Source of the DNA: Pseudomonas sp. efr-133-TYG-5
GTDB lineage: Bacteria; Pseudomonadota; Gammaproteobacteria; Pseudomonadales; Pseudomonadaceae
Assembly (NCBI RefSeq): GCF_030209175.1
Contig: NZ_JARVSM010000010.1
Coordinates: 1-64,000, forward strand
DNA length: 64,000 bases
Direction of reading: 5' to 3'
Shown here: piece after piece, positions 57,981 to 64,000 of the stretch
Layout of the letters: each line of letters begins with the position of its first letter
Position numbering within the stretch: the first letter of the stretch is position 1
Position numbers and translations under genes: made by a program
Notes under the pieces: generated by a model
The model's database searches: none
Told to the model about the DNA's origin: nothing
Seen by the model: only the letters and a program-made list of their open reading frames with translations

Positions 57981-59870
57981 CTAAATGCGGAAGCTGCCGA
58001 CCAACTGTTTCAACCGCGAAGCCTGTTGTTCCAGGTCCGCACACGCGCGCAGGGTGGCCTGCAGGTTTTCCACGCCTTCCTGGTTCAGCGTGTTGATTTC
58101 GGTGATGTCGACGTTGATCGACTCGACCACGGCAGTCTGCTCTTCGGTCGCGGTGGCCACCGACTGGTTCATGCCGTCGATCTCGCCGATGCGCTGGGTC
58201 ACGCTGTTCAGGCGCTCGCCGGCGAGGTTGGCGATGTCCACGCTGTCCTGGCTGTGGCGCTGGCTGTCGCTCATGGTGCTGACCGATTCACGGGCGCCGA
58301 CCTGCAGCTCCTCGATCATGGTCTGCACCTGTTGCGCCGACTCCTGGGTGCGGTGCGCCAGGTTGCGCACTTCATCGGCCACCACGGCAAACCCGCGCCC
58401 GGCTTCACCGGCCCGTGCCGCTTCGATCGCCGCATTGAGCGCGAGCAGGTTGGTCTGCTGGGAAATGCTGGTGATCACCTCGAGGATCTGCCCGATGTTG
58501 ACGGTCTTGCTGTTCAGCGATTCGATGTTGCTGCTCGACGCGCTGAGCATGCTCGACAGCTGATTCATCGCCTTGATGCTGCGATCCACCACTTGCTGGC
58601 CGTCCTCGGCAAGGCCGCGGGCGTCGCTGGCCTGGGTCGAGGCCTGGGCGGCATTGCGGGCGATTTCCTGGGCGGCGGCGCCGAGCTGGTTGATCGCCGC
58701 CGCAACGCTGTTGGTGCGTGAGGCCTGTTGGTCGGAGTTGTACATCGACGAGTTCGACGCGGCGACCACGCGCAGGGCGACCTCGTTGACCTGGCCGGTG
58801 GCCGAGGACACTTCGCGGATCGAACCGTGGATACGCTCTACGAAACGGTTGAACGCGGTACCGAGCACGCCGAATTCATCCTGGCTCTGGATGGTCAGGC
58901 GTTTGGTCAGGTCGCCTTCGCCGTCGGCGATGTCTTCCATGGCCCGGGTCATGACGTGCAGGGGCTGGATCAGGATGCGGATCAGCATGCCGAGCAGGAA
59001 CAGGATGATGGCCACGGCAATCACCGTTGCTATCACCGCCGAGGTGCGGAATTCGCTGAGCATGGCGAAGGCCTGATCCTTGTCCACCGACAGCCCGATG
59101 TACCAGTTCACCGACGGCAGGCCCTTGATCGGGGTGAAGGTGACGATGCGCGTCTTGCCATCGACGGTGACTTCACTGAAGTCGCTGCTGATGCGTGGGG
59201 TGTCCTGCGGATAGGCCTCCTTGAGCGATTTCATCACCAGGGATTTGTCCGGGTGGACCAGGATCTTGCCGTCGGCGCTCACCAGGAACACATAGCCCAT
59301 GCCGTCGAAGTCGCGGGCGGCGAGGGTGTCGATCAGGGTTTGCAGGCTCAGGTCGCCGCCGACCACGCCGACGCTCTGGCTGCCTTTCTTGGCGGCGGTG
59401 GCGATGGAAATGATCAACTGGCCGGTGGCGGCATCGATGTACGGTTCGGTCAGGGTCGAGGTGCTGCTGCTTTCGGCACCTTTATACCAGGGGCGTACGC
59501 GTGGATCGAAACCGTCGGGCATCTTCGCATCCGGGCGGATGGTGAAGTGACCGGTGGCATCGCCCAGGTAGGACGCCATGAAGGTCGACGTCAGGGCTTT
59601 CTGTTCCAGCAGGGTGGCAACCGTGGCCGGCTCCGGGTTGATGGCGATGTTCTGGGCGGCGTTCTCGATAAGAAGAATCCGCCCATTGAGCCAGGTCTGG
59701 ATGTTCCCGGCCGTGACCTCACCCATCTCGTTGAGGTAATTGTCCAGGTCCGCGCGAATGGCGTTGCGCTGCAACCAGTCGTTGTACAGCGTGAACGAGG
59801 CGAAGGCGGCAATGACAATGAGGGCGGCGGCAAGCAAAATTTTATGGCTGAAACGCAGATTTTTGTTCAT
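57981..59870 (-). CDS. Methyl-accepting chemotaxis protein, PctA/PctB-type amino-acid receptor
   Basis: 629 aa. N-terminal helix (ILLAAALIVIAAFASFTLY), periplasmic double-Cache sensor (about 35-280), second helix (VIATVIAVAIILFLLGMLIRIL), HAMP and a signalling domain with the hairpin tip around VVADEVRNLAHRTQESAQQ. The sensor keeps the amino-acid-binding set of the dCache_1AA motif at the PctA numbering as I recall it: R126, W128, Y129, Y144, D146, D173. It should therefore detect amino acids and direct swimming. A FliA-type promoter lies about 150 bp upstream. By synteny it matches the pct cluster (PA4307-PA4310), here a single gene. Confidence 0.92.
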   Translation of the reverse strand: MNKNLRFSHKILLAAALIVIAAFASFTLYNDWLQRNAIRADLDNYLNEMGEVTAGNIQTWLNGRILLIENAAQNIAINPEPATVATLLEQKALTSTFMASYLGDATGHFTIRPDAKMPDGFDPRVRPWYKGAESSSTSTLTEPYIDAATGQLIISIATAAKKGSQSVGVVGGDLSLQTLIDTLAARDFDGMGYVFLVSADGKILVHPDKSLVMKSLKEAYPQDTPRISSDFSEVTVDGKTRIVTFTPIKGLPSVNWYIGLSVDKDQAFAMLSEFRTSAVIATVIAVAIILFLLGMLIRILIQPLHVMTRAMEDIADGEGDLTKRLTIQSQDEFGVLGTAFNRFVERIHGSIREVSSATGQVNEVALRVVAASNSSMYNSDQQASRTNSVAAAINQLGAAAQEIARNAAQASTQASDARGLAEDGQQVVDRSIKAMNQLSSMLSASSSNIESLNSKTVNIGQILEVITSISQQTNLLALNAAIEAARAGEAGRGFAVVADEVRNLAHRTQESAQQVQTMIEELQVGARESVSTMSDSQRHSQDSVDIANLAGERLNSVTQRIGEIDGMNQSVATATEEQTAVVESINVDITEINTLNQEGVENLQATLRACADLEQQASRLKQLVGSFRI

Positions 59871-60016
59871 GGCTTGGGGTTCCGCTAAGGTCTTAATGTC
59901 CAGGGCGTGCTTTTATAAAGGCACGCAAAATGGGCAGGGGTGAAAGCACACTGATATTTCCGTCTCTCCTTAGGGAAATGTCAGACCTGACTTCTGGTCT
60001 GCTCTCTCACTCCTCT

Positions 60017-60043
60017 CTATCGGCCATGCTCGACAAAGATTAA
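60017..60043 (-). promoter_or_regulatory. Sigma-28 (FliA) promoter of the chemoreceptor gene
   Basis: On the minus strand TTAATCTTT ... GCCGATAG matches the flagellar consensus TAAA-N15-GCCGATAA with a perfect GCCGATA. It lies about 150 bp upstream of the ATG and also overlaps the leader of the divergent HerA-like gene. Confidence 0.6.
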
Positions 60044-60058
60044 CCATTGGGTGACCAA

Positions 60059-61546
60059 ATGCCTGACTCCTCGCAACTCGTAATCGGCGCCGACCTCGCC
60101 GGGCAACCGATCGCCCAGGCCATGCGCCTGGCCAACCGCCATGGCCTGGTGGCCGGCGCCACCGGGACCGGCAAGACCGTCACCCTGCAGCGTCTGGCCG
60201 AAGCCTTCAGTGACGCCGGGGTCGCGGTATTCGCCGCCGACATCAAGGGTGACCTGTGCGGCCTCGGTGCCGCCGGCAACCCGCAGGGCAAGGTCGCCGA
60301 GCGCATCGCAGGCATGCCGTGGCTCGACTACCAGGCCCGGGCCTATCCGGTCACCCTGTGGGATATCCACGGTCAGTCCGGTCATCCGTTGCGCACCACG
60401 TTGAGCGAAATGGGCCCGCTGCTGATCGGCAGCCTGCTCGAACTCAGCGACAGCCAGCAGTCGGCGCTGTACGCGGCGTTCAAGGTGGCGGATCGCGAAG
60501 GCCTGTTGCTGCTGGACCTGAAAGACCTCAAGGCGCTGCTCAATCACCTCAAGGACAACCCGCAACTGCTTGGCGACGACGCGGCGTTGATGACCACCGG
60601 TTCCAGCCAGGCGCTGTTGCGGCGCCTGGCCACCCTTGAGCAGCAGGGCGCCGAGGCGTTGTTCGGCGAGCCGGCGCTGCAACTCGAAGACATCCTGCAA
60701 CCGGCCGCCGACGGGCGCGGGCGCATTCACCTGCTCGATGCCAGTCGTCTGGTGCATGAGGCGCCGAAGGTCTACGCGACCTTCCTGCTGTGGCTGCTGG
60801 CAGAGCTGTTCGAGCAGTTGCCGGAGCGCGGCGATGCCGACAAACCGCTGCTGGCGCTGTTCTTCGACGAAGCCCATCTGCTGTTCGCCGACACACCCAA
60901 GGCGTTGCAGGAGCGCCTCGAACAAGTGGTGCGGCTGATCCGCTCCAAGGGCGTCGGCGTGTATTTCGTCACCCAGTCGCCGGGAGACTTGCCGGATGAC
61001 GTGCTGGCGCAGCTGGGCCTGCGCATCCAGCACGGTCTACGCGCCTTCACCGCCAAGGAACAGAAATCCCTGCGTGCGGTGGCCGACGGCTTTCGGCCGA
61101 ATCCGGCGATCGACACCCTGACGGTGCTCACCGAGCTGGGCATTGGCGAAGCGCTGGTCGGCACCTTGCAGGACAAAGGCACGCCGGAAATGGTTCAGCG
61201 CGTGCTGGTGGCGCCGCCGCAATCGCGGATCGGGCCGTTGACCGAGACCGAGCGCACTGTGCTGATTGCCGGTTCGCCGTTCAAGGGGCGCTATGACAAG
61301 CCGATCGACCGTGAATCGGCTTATGAAATCCTTATGGGGCGTAAAGATCTGGCGCCAGGAACGGATGCATCAGCGGGCAAACCCGCGGCTGAAGAGCCGA
61401 GCCTTGCCGACCGAGCGGGAGAGTTTCTGGGGACGGCAGCAGGGCAGGCGTTGAAATCCGCCATGCGCCAGGCCGCCAATAATCTCGGGAAACAACTGGT
61501 GCGCGGGCTGATGGGGTCGTTGCTCGGTGGCAGCAAACGCCGCTAA
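60059..61546 (+). CDS. HerA-like/DUF853 ATPase
   Basis: 495 aa. Walker A GATGTGKTVTLQRL, Walker B LLALFFDEAHLLF, then YFVTQSPGDLPDDVLAQLGLRIQHGLRAF. This is the bacterial DUF853 branch of the FtsK/HerA superfamily. It is thought to be a helicase or translocase, but its substrate is unknown. The C-terminal roughly 60 residues are variable and end in a glycine-rich helix (QALKSAMRQAANNLGKQLVRGLMGSLLGGSKRR). The ATG at 60059 is preferred over TTG 60047. It is followed by a REP pair. Confidence 0.87.
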   Translation: MPDSSQLVIGADLAGQPIAQAMRLANRHGLVAGATGTGKTVTLQRLAEAFSDAGVAVFAADIKGDLCGLGAAGNPQGKVAERIAGMPWLDYQARAYPVTLWDIHGQSGHPLRTTLSEMGPLLIGSLLELSDSQQSALYAAFKVADREGLLLLDLKDLKALLNHLKDNPQLLGDDAALMTTGSSQALLRRLATLEQQGAEALFGEPALQLEDILQPAADGRGRIHLLDASRLVHEAPKVYATFLLWLLAELFEQLPERGDADKPLLALFFDEAHLLFADTPKALQERLEQVVRLIRSKGVGVYFVTQSPGDLPDDVLAQLGLRIQHGLRAFTAKEQKSLRAVADGFRPNPAIDTLTVLTELGIGEALVGTLQDKGTPEMVQRVLVAPPQSRIGPLTETERTVLIAGSPFKGRYDKPIDRESAYEILMGRKDLAPGTDASAGKPAAEEPSLADRAGEFLGTAAGQALKSAMRQAANNLGKQLVRGLMGSLLGGSKRR

Positions 61547-61570
61547 ATCAGTTTGCATGGAGATCGAAAT

Positions 61571-61655
61571 GTGGGAGCGAGCCTGCTCGCGAAGGCGCTG
61601 CGTCAGTCACCTTGTCGTCTGACATGCCCTATTCGCGAGCAGGCTCGCTCCCACA
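61571..61655. repeat. Inverted pair of REP elements
   Basis: GTGGGAGCGAGCCTGCTCGC (from 61571) and its inverse (ending 61655), about 40 bp apart. It is the same family and layout as the pair at 1280-1354, again between converging genes. Confidence 0.85.
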
Positions 61656-61704
61656 TTAGAGATACATAACCCACCTTAGAGATGCATAAACAGTCAGACG
61701 GATA

Positions 61705-62160
61705 TCAAGACTTGTCTTTCGCGTGCGCCGCCAGACGCTCCAGCGCCGCGCGCAGCCCCGGATCACTGATGCCTTCGGCCGTCGACTGAATGGTCGCTGC
61801 CGCATTCGTCGACAGGTCCATCGTGTGCCCGGTCGCGCCGCGCTGCACGGTGGGTGGCTGTACCTTGAACAGAATGCGCGTCAGGTTGCTGAACTCGTCG
61901 AACATCTGCAGTTGTCGTTGCAGGCGTTTCTGCTGGTAGCGCAGGCGGGTGGCCCAATGGCCGTCGGTGACAATCAGCAGCAGACTGCCTTCGCGCCACG
62001 AGGCGACATGGCAATGCTCGCGGGCGGCGGGTTGCAGCTGGCTTTCGAGCAGGCGCTGCAAATGGCCCAGGCGTTGGGCATGGCCGAGGATGGCCTTCAG
62101 CGGTTTGGCTTCGCGAAGCAGGACGGCGGGTGCTCTGGCCGTGAGAGGGCGAAATGCCAT
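61705..62160 (-). CDS. dciA: DciA (DUF721) replicative-helicase loader-like protein
   Basis: 151 aa DUF721 protein. The core is LGHLQRLLESQLQPAAREHCHVASWREGSLLLIVTDGHWATRLRYQQKRLQRQL, the KH-like DciA domain that recruits DnaB to the origin in bacteria lacking DnaC. A low-complexity C-terminal tail follows. Its place next to secA (divergent) is the standard Pseudomonas order, downstream of the cell-division cluster. The ATG at 62160 has AGGTG upstream. Confidence 0.88.
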   Translation of the reverse strand: MAFRPLTARAPAVLLREAKPLKAILGHAQRLGHLQRLLESQLQPAAREHCHVASWREGSLLLIVTDGHWATRLRYQQKRLQRQLQMFDEFSNLTRILFKVQPPTVQRGATGHTMDLSTNAAATIQSTAEGISDPGLRAALERLAAHAKDKS

Positions 62161-62467
62161 GATCGAACACCTGAAGTAACAGAGGCGCCATGGTAGCAGA
62201 AAGCACCCGTTTCACTCGCCCATTGCTTTTGTCCCCGCTTTGCCCATTAAATCAACGATTAACTTCTGCCCTGTACGGCTTGAAGTTGAGCAAAACGCCC
62301 CTATTTTAAGTGAGCCCCGTCAAAGCGCAGTGCCAGCATCGTGGAACATCGCCACTTTCCTCACCACCGTTTCCGGGTAGAATGCTCGTTCGCATGCGGC
62401 CATGAGGGCTGCACGGGCGACTCACGGGGCCGCCCTCCATCCCTTTAGTGTGGAAGATCCTGCCGAT
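62161..62467. other. Divergent dciA/secA promoter region, no gene
   Basis: 307 bp. A possible secA promoter is TTGAAG-N16-TATTTT at about 62280-62307. TAGAAT (62377-62382) is another -10-like element. No ORF or RNA gene was recognised. Confidence 0.4.
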
Positions 62468-64000
62468 ATGTTTGCGCCTTTGTTAAAGAAACTTTTTGGA
62501 AGCAAGAACGAGCGTGAAGTCAAACGCATGCTCAAGACGGTGCAGCTCGTCAATGCCTTCGAAGAGCAAATGGTAGCCCTTTCGGACGATCAATTGCGTG
62601 CCAAGACCAACGAGTTCAAGGCCCGTATCGCCAAAGGGGAATCCCTCGACAAGCTGTTGCCTGAAGCCTTCGCGGTCGCCCGTGAAGCGGGCAAGCGCGT
62701 CATGGGCATGCGCCACTTCGACGTTCAGTTGATCGGCGGCATGACCCTGCATGAAGGCATGATTGCCGAAATGCGTACCGGTGAGGGCAAGACCCTCGTG
62801 GCAACCCTGGGCGTTTACCTCAACGCGCTGTCCGGCAAGGGCGTGCACGTTGTAACCGTGAACGACTACCTGGCCCGCCGTGACGCCAACTGGATGCGTC
62901 CGCTGTATGAATTCCTCGGCCTGACCGTCGGCGTCGTGACGCCGTTCCAGCCGCCGGAAGAGAAGCGCGCCGCCTATGCTGCCGACATCACCTACGGCAC
63001 CAACAACGAATTCGGCTTCGACTACCTGCGCGACAACATGGCGTTCAGCATGGAAGAGAAATTCCAGCGCGAACTCAATTTTGCCGTGATCGACGAAGTC
63101 GACTCCATCCTCATCGACGAAGCGCGTACCCCGCTGATCATCTCCGGTCAGGCCGAGGACAGTTCCAAGCTGTACATGGAGATCAACAAGTTGATCCCGC
63201 AGCTGGAACTGCACGTGGAAGAAGTCGAAGGTCAGGTCACCAAGGCCGGGCACTACACCATTGACGAGAAGACCCGTCAGGTCGAGCTCAACGAAGCCGG
63301 TCACCAGTACATCGAAGAAATGCTCACCGGCGTCGGCCTGCTGGCCGAGGGCGAGAGCCTGTACTCGGCGCATAACCTGGGCCTGCTGACCCACGTCTAC
63401 TCGGGTCTGCGTGCGCACAAGCTGTTCCACCGCAACGTCGAATATATCGTCCAGGACGGTCAGGTCGTACTGGTCGACGAACACACCGGTCGTACCATGC
63501 CGGGCCGCCGTCTGTCCGAAGGCCTGCACCAGGCCATCGAAGCCAAGGAAGGCCTGAACATCCAGGCCGAGAGCCAGACCCTGGCGTCGACTACGTTCCA
63601 GAACTACTTCCGTCTGTACACCAAGCTGTCCGGCATGACCGGTACCGCGGACACTGAAGCGTTTGAATTCCACCAGATCTATGGCCTGCAGGTCATGGTC
63701 ATTCCGCCGAACAAGCCGTTGGCGCGTAAAGACTACAACGACCTGGTGTTCCTGACCGCCGAAGAGAAATACGCGGCGATCATCAACGACATCAAGGAAG
63801 GCATGGCCCAGGGCCGTCCGATCCTGGTGGGTACCGCGACCATCGAGACTTCCGAGCACGTGTCCAACCTGCTCAACAAGGAAGGCATCGAGCACAAGGT
63901 CCTCAACGCCAAGTTCCACGAAAAAGAAGCCGAGATCATTGCGCAGGCCGGTCGTCCGGGCGCCCTGACCATCGCCACCAACATGGCCGGTCGTGGTACC
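62468..64000 (+). CDS. secA: Preprotein translocase ATPase SecA (3' part outside window)
   Basis: 511 codons are visible of a protein usually about 910 aa. The motor that drives unfolded preproteins through SecYEG. NBD1 has Walker A MRTGEGKT (102-109), VNDYLARRDA and the Walker B DEVD (209-212). The preprotein cross-linking domain follows (...LHVEEVEGQVTKAGHYTID...), then NBD1 resumes (SMTGTADTEAFEF) and NBD2 begins (GRPILVGTATIETSE ... TIATNMAGRGT). The window ends inside NBD2. The ATG at 62468 starts the conserved MFAPLLKKLFGSKNEREVKRM. Confidence 0.97.
   Translation, partial: MFAPLLKKLFGSKNEREVKRMLKTVQLVNAFEEQMVALSDDQLRAKTNEFKARIAKGESLDKLLPEAFAVAREAGKRVMGMRHFDVQLIGGMTLHEGMIAEMRTGEGKTLVATLGVYLNALSGKGVHVVTVNDYLARRDANWMRPLYEFLGLTVGVVTPFQPPEEKRAAYAADITYGTNNEFGFDYLRDNMAFSMEEKFQRELNFAVIDEVDSILIDEARTPLIISGQAEDSSKLYMEINKLIPQLELHVEEVEGQVTKAGHYTIDEKTRQVELNEAGHQYIEEMLTGVGLLAEGESLYSAHNLGLLTHVYSGLRAHKLFHRNVEYIVQDGQVVLVDEHTGRTMPGRRLSEGLHQAIEAKEGLNIQAESQTLASTTFQNYFRLYTKLSGMTGTADTEAFEFHQIYGLQVMVIPPNKPLARKDYNDLVFLTAEEKYAAIINDIKEGMAQGRPILVGTATIETSEHVSNLLNKEGIEHKVLNAKFHEKEAEIIAQAGRPGALTIATNMAGRGT

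Noticed and set aside
1..64000. Search for CRISPR arrays, tRNA/rRNA genes, insertion sequences, integrases and att-type boundaries
   Set aside because: None seen by reading; REP pairs and the other short repeats do not have CRISPR spacing, and no transposase or integrase motifs occur in any frame.

Overview
The window is high-GC DNA from a fluorescent-group Pseudomonas. The organism call rests on the DUF6124 protein, MvaT, the REP pairs built on GTGGGAGCGAGCCTGCTCGC, and gene order. From about 16.4 kb to 60 kb the core genes follow, as I recall it, the P. aeruginosa PAO1 order PA4333-PA4307: fumarase, SadC-like diguanylate cyclase, ferredoxin reductase, crotonase, pykA, lipoprotein, PilZ protein, MoxR operon, sbcB, mvaT, purU and a PctA-type chemoreceptor. 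The right end has dciA and the start of secA.

Left part (1-6.2 kb): a partial secreted repeat protein, a four-fold repeated membrane protein, and an alpha-ketoglutarate-type MFS transporter (kgtP) beside a DctB/DctD-like two-component pair. The kgtP promoter region holds a sigma-54 -24/-12 element and two enhancer-like dyads spaced 32 bp apart.

Accessory content: genes of an ABC-type toxin complex (Tc) and companion proteins are inserted at three places in this core. Block 1 (6.2-16.3 kb, minus strand) is TcB followed by two tandem TccC/RHS proteins with unrelated C-terminal domains. Block 2 (21.5-24.1 kb, minus strand) is two delta-60 repeat (propeller-like) proteins. Block 3 (27.8-44.6 kb, plus strand) is an Ig-like repeat protein, a TcA split into two ORFs, a giant modular Ig-like protein and two tandem paralogues. 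The start of each insert, and the TcA operon within block 3, carries the same 16-20 bp palindrome of the form CT-N12-AG (core CTGTCAGATCTGACAG), 66-105 bp upstream of the start codon. This is the format of LuxR-family operators. The inference is a single, dispersed, quorum- or LuxR-solo-controlled regulon comprising a Tc toxin and a set of uncharacterised modular beta-rich proteins. No LuxR gene, lysis cassette or secretion gene for it is visible in the window.

Right part (44.6-64 kb): a six-gene overlapping operon (RDD, SpoIIM, DUF4129, DUF4350, MoxR, DUF58) converges on the Tc block. Then come sbcB, mvaT, purU, a 58-aa small protein, a glycosyltransferase/deacetylase/YbhN-like operon, an amino-acid chemoreceptor with a FliA-type promoter, a HerA-like ATPase, dciA and partial secA. 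No tRNA, rRNA, CRISPR array or insertion sequence was seen.
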